Source: Alphaproteobacteria bacterium (GTDB taxonomy: Bacteria; Pseudomonadota; Alphaproteobacteria; CACIAM-22H2). Taken from it: a stretch of DNA of 6,288 bases. This document shows, piece by piece, positions 1 to 4,848 of this stretch. Both the position numbers and the translations under genes were made by a program. The DNA lies in the NCBI GenBank assembly GCA_947500965.1, contig CANMWW010000145.1, forward strand, positions 1-6,288, given 5' to 3'. Each line of letters begins with the position of its first letter. Position 1 is the first letter of the stretch. The notes below the pieces were generated by a model that did no database searches, was not told where the DNA came from, and saw only the letters and a list, made by a program, of their open reading frames with translations.

Positions 1-109
1 GGCGCGTCAGCCAGCGGCGCGACGACGCGCTGCGCTCGCGGCCGTCGCGCAGCTTCTCGCGGCTGCGATTCGCGCCGCCCGTCGGCTTGCCGCCACCGCG
101 CTCAGCCAT
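1..109 (-). CDS. rlmE: RlmE (FtsJ/RrmJ) 23S rRNA 2'-O-methyltransferase, N-terminal 36 codons only
   Basis: The gene runs off the left edge and only the N-terminal extension is visible. It reads MAERGGGKPTGGANRSREKL, continues as a basic stretch and ends in S-A-S-S-R-R-W-L-T-R. Alphaproteobacterial RlmE proteins begin with a basic, glycine-rich tail followed by a segment like S-S-x-R-W-L-x-R-Q-L-N-D-P-Y, which this matches as far as it goes. By family knowledge, RlmE uses S-adenosylmethionine to methylate the ribose of U2552 in 23S rRNA during assembly of the 50S subunit. The catalytic domain lies outside the window. The ATG at 109 sits inside the last codons of the upstream phosphatase gene (8-nt overlap), so translation is probably coupled. 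A GGA lies 7 nt and an AGGG about 12 nt upstream. An in-frame ATG at 121 would add four residues but has its purine tract too close. The call rests on a short tail plus gene order. Confidence 0.82.
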   Translation of the reverse strand, partial: MAERGGGKPTGGANRSREKLRDGRERSASSRRWLTR

Positions 110-1112
110 GACGCCATCCATCCCTGCGCGCCGCGCGCGCCATCAGGCCGAGGATGATGCCCTCGCGCAGGCCGCGATCCGCGACGCGCAGCCGGCCCAC
201 GGGCCAGGTCCTGCAGATCGCCTCGAGGATCGCGCAGCCCGCGACGACCAGGTCGGCGCGCTCGGCGCCGATGCAGGGCTTGGCGGCCCGCCCGGCGAAG
301 TCGAGGCTTGCCAGCGCGTGGCTCAGGCCCACGATGTCGGTGAAGTCGAGCCAGGACCCGTCGACGACCCTGCGGTCGTAGCGCGGCAGGCCGAGCTTGA
401 TGCCCGACAGCGTGGTCACCGTGCCGGACGTGCCCAGCATCTGCACGCCGCCGTCGGCCACGTGCTGCCCGATGCGGTTGCGCGCCTCGAAGGGCGCGAG
501 CAGGTCCGCGACCTCCGCCACCATGCGCAGGTAGTCGGACTGCGCCATGGAGTCGCCACCGAAGCGTTCCGCGTAGCCGACCACGCCGCAGGGGATCGAG
601 ATGGCGTCCACCATCTCCCAGCCGTCGCGCCCGTGGTTCAGCAGCCAGGTGACCTCGGTCGAGCCGCCACCGATGTCGAAGAGCACGGCGCGCGGGACAT
701 GCGGGTCGAGCAGCGGCGCGCAGCTGGCGACCGCCAGCTCCGCCTCCTCGCGCGCGGCGATGATCTCCAGCGCCATGCCGGTCTCTCGGGTGACGCGGTC
801 GAGGAACTCCGCGCCGTTGCGGGCCTTGCGGCAGGCCTCGGTCGCGACGCCGCGGAAATGCGTGACGCCGCGCCTCCTGAGCTTCTGGGCGCAGACGTCG
901 AGCGCCTCCACGGCCCGGGCCATGGCGTCGGCGCCGAGCTCGCTCGTGGCGGCGACGCGCTCGCCGAGCCGCACGATGCGCGAGAAGGCGTCGACCACGC
1001 GGAAGCCCGGCCCCGCCGGCCGCGCGACCAGCAGGCGACATGTATTCGTGCCGAGATCGAGCGCCGCGAAGACGCCGCCCTCGCCGCCATGTCCCCTCTC
1101 GAAGCCGGCCAT
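102..1112 (-). CDS. Ppx/GppA-family phosphatase (exopolyphosphatase / pppGpp phosphohydrolase-like), single-module form
   Basis: 336 aa, a member of the ASKHA (actin/Hsp70-like) fold family that hydrolyses polyphosphate or the terminal phosphate of pppGpp. Visible motifs are the first phosphate loop A-A-L-D-L-G-T-N-T-C-R (residues 16-26), ATEACRKARNG (90-100), the Glu-rich segment REEAEL (121-126) expected to carry the catalytic Glu, the second phosphate loop FDIGGGSTEV (145-154), LGTSGTVTTL (226-235) and the terminal VADRGLREG (310-318). It lacks the C-terminal HD-like and extra domains of the roughly 500-aa E. coli Ppx and GppA, as is usual for the alphaproteobacterial copy beside rlmE. The frame stays open to an ATG at 1229, but I chose the ATG at 1112. 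The catalytic fold begins 15 residues later, the upstream residues look non-coding, and a candidate promoter (1187-1214) lies between the two starts. The segment before the Glu is I-I-A-A-R where relatives usually have I-S-G. Whether polyphosphate or pppGpp is the substrate cannot be told from sequence. Confidence 0.93.
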   Translation of the reverse strand: MAGFERGHGGEGGVFAALDLGTNTCRLLVARPAGPGFRVVDAFSRIVRLGERVAATSELGADAMARAVEALDVCAQKLRRRGVTHFRGVATEACRKARNGAEFLDRVTRETGMALEIIAAREEAELAVASCAPLLDPHVPRAVLFDIGGGSTEVTWLLNHGRDGWEMVDAISIPCGVVGYAERFGGDSMAQSDYLRMVAEVADLLAPFEARNRIGQHVADGGVQMLGTSGTVTTLSGIKLGLPRYDRRVVDGSWLDFTDIVGLSHALASLDFAGRAAKPCIGAERADLVVAGCAILEAICRTWPVGRLRVADRGLREGIILGLMARAARRDGWRHG

Positions 1113-1186
1113 GCCCGCACCCGCAAAAGATCGCCAGACCGGTCCCTCCCACGCGACTCCTGACGCCGCCCGGGGACCGTCTGCGC

Positions 1187-1214
1187 AGTGTATCCGAGGA
1201 CGGGCTTGTGTCGA
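1187..1214 (-). promoter_or_regulatory. Candidate sigma70-type promoter for ppx-rlmE
   Basis: Read on the minus strand, a -35 box TCGACA (1214-1209, five of six matches to TTGACA) is followed after 16 nt by a -10 box TACACT (1192-1187, four of six matches to TATAAT). Transcription would start near 1180 and give a leader of about 68 nt before the ATG at 1112. The position is right for the phosphatase gene and argues against the longer reading frame starting at 1229. This is a match by eye with no experimental support. Confidence 0.45.
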
Positions 1215-1234
1215 TCCCGCGACCGGCATATATC
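1206..1234 (+). promoter_or_regulatory. Candidate sigma70-type promoter for tRNA-Gln
   Basis: A -35-like TTGTGT (1206-1211) and a -10-like TATATC (1229-1234) are separated by 17 nt. Transcription would start near 1241, about 46 nt before the mature tRNA. The A+T-rich core of the -10 stands out in a very G+C-rich stretch. Its -35 box overlaps that of the divergent ppx promoter by three bases (1209-1211). Confidence 0.45.
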
Positions 1235-1254
1235 GTCCGCCGCCTTCCGAGGCG

Positions 1255-1273
1255 CCCGCCCCACCGGGGCGGG
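1255..1273 (+). other. Perfect 8-bp hairpin in the tRNA-Gln leader
   Basis: Arms CCCGCCCC (1255-1262) and GGGGCGGG (1266-1273) flank a three-base loop. All eight pairs are G-C. If the candidate promoter is real, this stem lies in the 5' leader removed from the tRNA precursor and ends 13 nt before the mature 5' end. It has no T run after it, so it is unlikely to be an intrinsic terminator. It may only reflect base composition. Confidence 0.4.
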
Positions 1274-1286
1274 AGGACGGCCCTGC

Positions 1287-1360
1287 TGGGGGATCGTCTA
1301 ATGGTAGGACTGCAGATTCTGACTCTGCCTATCGTGGTTCGAGTCCACGTCCCCCAGCCA
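1287..1360 (+). tRNA. tRNA-Gln (anticodon CTG)
   Basis: A complete 74-nt cloverleaf including an encoded 3' CCA. The acceptor arms are TGGGGGA (1287-1293) and TCCCCCA (1350-1356), with discriminator G1357 and CCA at 1358-1360. The D stem is GTC (1296-1298) with GAC (1308-1310). The anticodon stem is GCAGA (1312-1316) with TCTGC (1324-1328), around loop TTCTGAC (1317-1323) with anticodon CTG at 1319-1321. The T stem is CGTGG (1333-1337) with CCACG (1345-1349) and loop TTCGAGT. The U1-A72 pair and G73 are known identity elements for bacterial glutaminyl-tRNA charging, so the isotype is secure. It reads CAG codons, which are preferred in a G+C-rich genome. It lies between the divergent phosphatase gene and the convergent dioxygenase gene. 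No integrase is in the window. Confidence 0.98.
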
Positions 1361-1382
1361 TCCTTCCTGACGTACCGGGGCG

Positions 1383-1401
1383 CCGCGCGAAGCCGCGCCG
1401 G
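1383..1401. terminator. Possible stem-loop between convergent tRNA-Gln and dioxygenase genes
   Basis: GCGCG (1385-1389) and CGCGC (1394-1398) pair around a four-base loop. Two more C-G pairs (1383-1384 with 1400-1401) form across one bulged C at 1399. It lies 22 nt past the tRNA and 22 nt past the stop of the convergent gene, where a shared 3' end would be expected. There is no T run on either strand, so it would not be a classical intrinsic terminator. It could block 3' exonucleases or act with Rho. Confidence 0.25.
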
Positions 1402-1422
1402 CAGCCGTTCCGCCGCAGCCCG

Positions 1423-2322
1423 CTAGGCGAACTGCTCGATCGTGCCCTCGGCGCAGCGCAGCCGCGTCTGGCGGATGTCGCGCGGCTCGGCGGGATCGAA
1501 GGGGCGGCCGCGATGCATCGTCGCCTGGTTGTCCCACATCAGCAGGTCGTGCAGCCGCCACGCATGCGAGTAGACGAAGCGCGGCTGGGTCGCGAACTCG
1601 GTGAGGTCGAGCAGCAGCATGCGCGCCTCCGGCAGGCTCATGCCCTCGATCTCGCCGGCATGCGAGGACAGGAAGAGGGACTTCCGCCCCGTCGAGGGAT
1701 GGGTGCGCACGAGGCGATGGCGCACGGGCCGGAAGGCGACACGCTCCGCGCCCGTCAACTCGTCGAAGCCGGCCTTGGCGCGCGAATGCACCTGCGAGTG
1801 GAGGCAGACGAGCCCGTCCACCTGCCGGCGCGTGCGTGGATCGAGCGCGTCCCAGGCCGCGCGCATGTCGGCGAACTCGGTGTTGCCACCCCAGGACGGA
1901 ATGGCCCGCCCGGAGAGCACCGAATAGGTCGCGGGCACGGCGTTGAATGAGCTGTCCGAGTGCCAGAGCCTGTCTGCGAGCTTGAACATGTAGGCACGGC
2001 TCGTCGTCGCCAGGGGTCGCCCCTGGCCATCGACGTTCGAGAAGTCGCCCATGCCCCGGCCGAGGCTGCGCGCCTCCGCCTCGGTGCGGAAATGGAAGCG
2101 CGAGCCGGCGGTGGCGTCCAGCGCCTCGAGCTCGCCGAACTGCAGCGTGAAGGCGAGCTGCTCCTCGTCGCTCACCCTCTGGTCGCGGAAGACGAGCACC
2201 GCATGCGCGTCGATCGCGCGCCGTATCGCGGCGACGTCGTCCGGCGACTGGAGGCCGCGGCAGTCGACACCCGCGACCTCGGCCGCGAAGCCGGGAACCA
2301 GTTCCGTCACGGTGATCGCCAT
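1423..2322 (-). CDS. TauD/TfdA-family Fe(II)/2-oxoglutarate-dependent dioxygenase
   Basis: 299 aa, normal for the family. These cytoplasmic enzymes use Fe(II), O2 and 2-oxoglutarate to hydroxylate a substrate, often cleaving a C-S or C-O bond. The jelly-roll core carries the metal triad H121 and D123 (LWHSDSSF, 119-126) and H270 (NQATMHRGR, 265-273). T148 (GGNTEFADM) and R281 are placed to bind 2-oxoglutarate, matching TauD spacing exactly (H99 to T126 is 27, H255 to R266 is 11). Segments such as LVRTHPSTGRKSLFLSSHAG (204-223) and LLMWDNQATMHRG resemble TfdA-like members more than TauD itself. Oddity: at the position of the second Arg (R270 in TauD, which holds the substrate sulfonate) this protein has Gln285. 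The substrate is therefore not predicted. AGGGAGGG (2336-2329 on this strand) is a good ribosome binding site 6 nt before the ATG. The gene is divergent from the ABC importer operon, so they may be co-regulated. Confidence 0.93.
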   Translation of the reverse strand: MAITVTELVPGFAAEVAGVDCRGLQSPDDVAAIRRAIDAHAVLVFRDQRVSDEEQLAFTLQFGELEALDATAGSRFHFRTEAEARSLGRGMGDFSNVDGQGRPLATTSRAYMFKLADRLWHSDSSFNAVPATYSVLSGRAIPSWGGNTEFADMRAAWDALDPRTRRQVDGLVCLHSQVHSRAKAGFDELTGAERVAFRPVRHRLVRTHPSTGRKSLFLSSHAGEIEGMSLPEARMLLLDLTEFATQPRFVYSHAWRLHDLLMWDNQATMHRGRPFDPAEPRDIRQTRLRCAEGTIEQFA

Positions 2323-2328
2323 GTTCCA

Positions 2329-2336
2329 CCCTCCCT
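2329..2336 (-). promoter_or_regulatory. Ribosome binding site of the dioxygenase gene
   Basis: AGGGAGGG on the minus strand ends 6 nt before the ATG at 2322. It fixes the start and gives a 299-aa protein that begins directly with the family's N-terminal strand (ITVTELVPGFAAEV). Confidence 0.7.
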
Positions 2337-2386
2337 GCGCAGGCGCACGCTAGGGCCTCGGTCGCGGGCGCCGCAAGCCATCGCGA

Positions 2387-2416
2387 TTGTGCCGCGAGAG
2401 AAGGCTCGGCTAGGCT
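2387..2416 (+). promoter_or_regulatory. Weak candidate promoter of the ABC importer operon
   Basis: TTGTGC (2387-2392) and TAGGCT (2411-2416), spaced 18 nt, are the best sigma70-like pair I find upstream of the binding-protein gene. Neither box is a good match. If used, transcription would start near 2423, at the left edge of the dyad at 2424-2440, leaving a leader of about 105 nt. The opposite-strand promoter of the dioxygenase must also lie in this 206-nt region. A CACAAT on the minus strand (2391-2386) could be its -10, but I find no matching -35. Confidence 0.22.
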
Positions 2417-2423
2417 TGCTTCA

Positions 2424-2440
2424 TTCCGGGGGGGCCGGAA
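2424..2440. promoter_or_regulatory. 17-bp dyad TTCCGG-N5-CCGGAA, possible operator
   Basis: TTCCGG (2424-2429) and CCGGAA (2435-2440) are perfect inverted repeats around five G residues. The dyad sits near the middle of the divergent intergenic region between the dioxygenase and the importer operon. Size and symmetry suit a dimeric repressor, and its position at the inferred transcription start would suit repression. No regulator gene is in the window. It could equally form a short RNA hairpin in the leader. Confidence 0.35.
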
Positions 2441-2481
2441 CGATCCGGGCGCGCGCGGGCCAAGGTCCGCGGGATTGGCGC

Positions 2482-2507
2482 GGCCGGGCATCGCAGGGCG
2501 ATCGGCC
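2482..2507 (+). other. Bulged hairpin directly upstream of the binding-protein ribosome binding site
   Basis: GGCCG (2482-2486) pairs with CGGCC (2503-2507). After a three-base bulge (2487-2489), ATCGC (2490-2494) pairs with GCGAT (2498-2502) around loop AGG. The stem ends one base before the purine-rich GGAGGA (2508-2513). In the mRNA it would sit beside the ribosome binding site without covering it, so it could stabilise the 5' end or be a protein or ligand contact. No known riboswitch is recognised. Confidence 0.35.
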
Positions 2508-2524
2508 GGAGGAAAAGGGAGGGA
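2508..2524 (+). promoter_or_regulatory. Strong double ribosome binding site of the binding-protein gene
   Basis: Two purine-rich Shine-Dalgarno-like stretches, GGAGGA (2508-2513) and AGGGAGGG (2516-2523), precede the ATG at 2529. The second is at a spacing of 5 nt. They decide the start: the upstream in-frame ATG at 2475 would put these sequences inside the reading frame and spoil the signal peptide. Confidence 0.75.
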
Positions 2525-2528
2525 CCAG

Positions 2529-3839
2529 ATGGACTGGAAATTGACGGCGTTGCGACGGACGGCGACGGCCGCGGCGGTGGCGGCGGCGGTGGCCGTCGGC
2601 TTCGCGGCGGACGCCGGCGCGCAGCAGCGCGAGCTGAAGGTCGGGTACCAGAAGCACCCGATCCAGGACGCCTCGCTCGACATGATGGAGAAGTGGGCGA
2701 AGGCCAACAACGTCAAGCTGACGCGCATCCCGATGGCGTACAGCGTGTTCATGGAGAAGGTCACCGCGACGCTGACCAGCGGCGCCGGCGACCAGTTCGA
2801 CATCATCTGGCACAACGACGACTGGGGCCAGCTCTGGGAGAAGTGGCTCGAGCCGACCGACGACGTCGCCGGCATCGGCAACGTCGACAAGTGGCCGCTC
2901 GACGCGTTCTGGAGCGCGGACAGGAAGCTCACCGTGGTGCCGATGGCGCACACGGTCGGCACGTTCTTCTACCGCTCCGACCTGCTGAAGCCCGAGGAGG
3001 TGCCGAAGACCTTCGCCGAGCTCGTCGCCACCGGCCAGCGCCTCCAGAAGGAAGGCAAGGTCAAGTGGGGCTATGTCGGCGGCATGGCCATGAACAACAC
3101 CTGGTTCAGCTTCTGGTGGACCATGTGGGCGAACAACTGCGACATCCTCAAGCCGCTCTTCGAGCGCGACAACGCCAAGCTCAAGGCGGCGAACTTCGAG
3201 CCGGCGATCACCGAGCCCTGCCACAGGGAGATCGTCGAGTACTGGTGGGACGCGATCAACACGCACAAGATCAGCCCGCCGGGGATGACCGCCTACACGC
3301 GCAACGAGGCCAACGCGATCTTCATGGCCGGCGACGCCGCCTTCACCCTCGTCGACTCGACGCATTTCGGGGAGTTCAACGACCCGAGGCGCTCGAAGAT
3401 CGTCGGCAAGGTGGCGATGGCGCCGTTCCCCGTGGGCCCGCGCGCGCAGAAGCCGACCTCGTGGAACGAGATCTGGGGCTGGGGCATCCCGAAGGGCATC
3501 TCCGCCGAGCGCAAGAAGCTCGCCAAGGAGGCGCTGGCCTTCATGCTCGGCGACGAGGAAGGCCAGATGGAGATGTGGAAGAAGACGGGCGGCCCGCCGC
3601 CGAACGTCAGGCTCTGGGACAAGATCGCGGCCCAGGACGCCGACTTCCGCATGCTCAAGAACGCGGTCTTCGACCAGAAGCCGGTGACGCACTCCGCCTA
3701 CTACTTCGCGGAGTGGCCCGCCGTCCACAAGGCCTACTCCGACGCGGTGATCGCCGCAATGTCCGGCAAGCGCGAGGACATCGGGAAGGTCATGCAGGAC
3801 AACGTGGAGAAGATCCGCAGGGCGGCCACGGGCAACTGA
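2529..3839 (+). CDS. ABC transporter family 1 extracellular solute-binding protein (CUT1, MalE-like)
   Basis: 436 aa, usual for CUT1 binding proteins. The N-terminus is a Sec signal: basic start with R9-R10, an Ala/Val-rich core at 12-27, and likely cleavage after A-G-A (29-31), leaving a mature protein starting QQRELKVGY. There is no lipobox Cys, so it should be free in the periplasm. Family traits are TLTSGAGDQFDIIWHNDDW (81-99), the usual segment where the target residues of a bound extended solute lie, the NAIFMAGDAAFTL stretch (262-274), and WGWGIPKGISAERKKLAKEALAFML-like sequence at 316-340, typical of the second lobe. It is rich in tryptophan (for example FWWTMW, 195-200, and YWW, 238-240), consistent with aromatic stacking on a sugar. 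Only two Cys remain in the mature protein, C204 and C231. It is the first gene of the operon with the strongest ribosome binding site, as expected for the most abundant component. The ligand is unknown. Long reading frames on the opposite strand here are G+C artefacts. Confidence 0.94.
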   Translation: MDWKLTALRRTATAAAVAAAVAVGFAADAGAQQRELKVGYQKHPIQDASLDMMEKWAKANNVKLTRIPMAYSVFMEKVTATLTSGAGDQFDIIWHNDDWGQLWEKWLEPTDDVAGIGNVDKWPLDAFWSADRKLTVVPMAHTVGTFFYRSDLLKPEEVPKTFAELVATGQRLQKEGKVKWGYVGGMAMNNTWFSFWWTMWANNCDILKPLFERDNAKLKAANFEPAITEPCHREIVEYWWDAINTHKISPPGMTAYTRNEANAIFMAGDAAFTLVDSTHFGEFNDPRRSKIVGKVAMAPFPVGPRAQKPTSWNEIWGWGIPKGISAERKKLAKEALAFMLGDEEGQMEMWKKTGGPPPNVRLWDKIAAQDADFRMLKNAVFDQKPVTHSAYYFAEWPAVHKAYSDAVIAAMSGKREDIGKVMQDNVEKIRRAATGN

Positions 3840-3855
3840 CGCGGCACGCGACGGC

Positions 3856-3887
3856 GGGCGCGGCGGCCGGTAACGGCCGCCGCGCTC
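3856..3887 (+). other. Intercistronic stem-loop with GTAA (GUAA, GNRA-type) loop
   Basis: GCGCGGCGGCCG (3858-3869) pairs without mismatch with CGGCCGCCGCGC (3874-3885) around loop GTAA (3870-3873). A G-U and a G-C pair extend it to 14 bp. GUAA is a GNRA tetraloop, one of the most stable RNA loops. It lies 16 nt after the binding-protein stop in the 94-nt gap before the first permease. No T run follows, so it is not a standard terminator. By analogy with malE-malF, it probably protects the 3' end of the upstream message and lowers downstream expression. Confidence 0.75.
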
Positions 3888-3933
3888 CGCACGCCGCCCC
3901 CGCTCCTCGGCACAGCCGGTCTAACGCACCCAC

Positions 3934-4848
3934 ATGTCCTCCCCTACGGCCACGCGCCGCCCCTTCCTCGGCCTCGACGAGAAGAAGCGCTTCATGCTGG
4001 CGCTCATCGCGCCCGCGGTGTTCGCGCTCGTCTTCTTCCAGATCGTCCCGATCTTCACCGGCGCGAACGCGAGCTTCCGCGACTGGGCGCTCCACGACCC
4101 GAAGAGGACATGGGTCGGCCTGAAGAACTACCTCTATGTCCTGCGCGACCCGGAGTTCCTCTTCGTCGTCCTGCCGAACACGTTCGGCTTCATGGCGGCG
4201 AGCGTCGGCTGCTCGCTCGGCCTGGGCCTCGCCCTCGCGCTGCTCCTCAACCGCAAGTTCCGCGGCCGCTGGCTGGTCCAGACGGTGATCCTGCTGCCGC
4301 TGATGGTGGCGCCGGTGATCGCGGCGATCATGATCCGCTGGATGTTCAACGACCAGTTCGGGATCGTGAACGTCGTGCTCGACCTCTTCGGCCTCGCGCC
4401 GGTGGCGTGGCTGACCCAGCGCTGGACGGCGTTCCTCGCGATCCTGATCACCGACGTCTGGCTCTGGACCCCGTGGTTCACGCTGCTGCTCCTCGCGGGC
4501 CTGCAGAGCCTGCCGCCCGAGCCCTTCGAGGCGGCGCAGATCGACGCCGCCACGCCGTGGCGCGTCTTCCGCCACATCACGCTGCCGATGCTCCGCCCCG
4601 TCATGGTCGTGTGCATCGTGATCCGCTCGATCGACGCCTTCCGCACGTTCGACATCGTCTGGACGATCTCGGGCGGGGGGCCGGCGCGCGCGACCGAGGT
4701 GTTCTCGATCTACGCCTATGTCGAGGCGTTCCAGTTCCTGAACTTCGGGCGCGGCTCGGCCGCGGCCGTGATCGGCGCGTTCATCATCGTGTTCTTCGCG
4801 ATGGGCCTGTACCGGATCCTGAACCGCTGGGTCGAGGTGTCCAAGTGA
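3934..4848 (+). CDS. CUT1 ABC transporter inner-membrane permease, MalF/UgpA-like
   Basis: 304 aa, with about six hydrophobic helices near residues 21-42, 82-104, 113-136, 164-188, 216-232 and 275-296. After the fourth comes the cytoplasmic EAA loop EPFEAAQIDAATPWRVFRHI (196-215), ending I-T-L-P. This loop docks on the ATPase in the binding-protein-dependent transport family. The usual D-G-A is D-A-A here. The protein would form a heterodimeric channel with the next gene product. The start is uncertain. ATG 3934 is the first start after an in-frame TAA at 3922-3924, but no Shine-Dalgarno precedes it. A second ATG at 3994 would remove 20 residues and begin right at helix 1. I keep 3934 because a short charged N-terminal tail is normal for MalF-like permeases without the long N-terminal extension. 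The stop overlaps the GTG start of the next gene. Confidence 0.93.
   Translation: MSSPTATRRPFLGLDEKKRFMLALIAPAVFALVFFQIVPIFTGANASFRDWALHDPKRTWVGLKNYLYVLRDPEFLFVVLPNTFGFMAASVGCSLGLGLALALLLNRKFRGRWLVQTVILLPLMVAPVIAAIMIRWMFNDQFGIVNVVLDLFGLAPVAWLTQRWTAFLAILITDVWLWTPWFTLLLLAGLQSLPPEPFEAAQIDAATPWRVFRHITLPMLRPVMVVCIVIRSIDAFRTFDIVWTISGGGPARATEVFSIYAYVEAFQFLNFGRGSAAAVIGAFIIVFFAMGLYRILNRWVEVSK
4834..4839 (+). promoter_or_regulatory. Ribosome binding site deciding the GTG start of permease 2
   Basis: GAGGTG lies inside the last codons of the first permease, 5 nt before the GTG at 4845. It supports a GTG start overlapping the upstream TGA (GTGA) rather than the first ATG much later in the frame at 4926. 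Confidence 0.65.

Noticed and set aside
1113..1229. An N-terminal extension of the phosphatase starting at ATG 1229.
   Set aside because: The extra 39 residues resemble no part of the family. They lie over a candidate promoter, and the fold begins shortly after the ATG at 1112.
601..1950. A 449-codon open frame on the plus strand spanning the phosphatase gene, the tRNA and part of the dioxygenase gene.
   Set aside because: It runs straight through a perfect tRNA and antisense to two well-supported genes, and its product is low-complexity Arg/Pro/Ala-rich sequence.
2475..2528. An upstream in-frame ATG at 2475 for the binding protein.
   Set aside because: It would bury the ribosome binding site within coding sequence and place 18 residues before the signal peptide. 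The ATG at 2529 gives a normal Sec signal.
2556..2610. A GCGGCGGTGGC-type direct repeat in the start of the binding-protein gene, considered as a functional repeat.
   Set aside because: It encodes the Ala/Val core of the signal peptide with G+C-rich codons, so coding constraint explains it.
1298..2962. A 554-codon open frame on the minus strand crossing the dioxygenase gene and the divergent intergenic region.
   Set aside because: It is a different frame from the dioxygenase with its strong family motifs, and it overlaps the start of the importer operon. It has no ribosome binding site or domain.
2421..3728. A 435-codon open frame on the minus strand opposite the binding-protein gene.
   Set aside because: It is the complement of a strongly supported coding gene in very G+C-rich DNA. 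Its translation is an Arg/Val/Leu/Asp-biased string without recognisable motifs, as expected of an antisense shadow.
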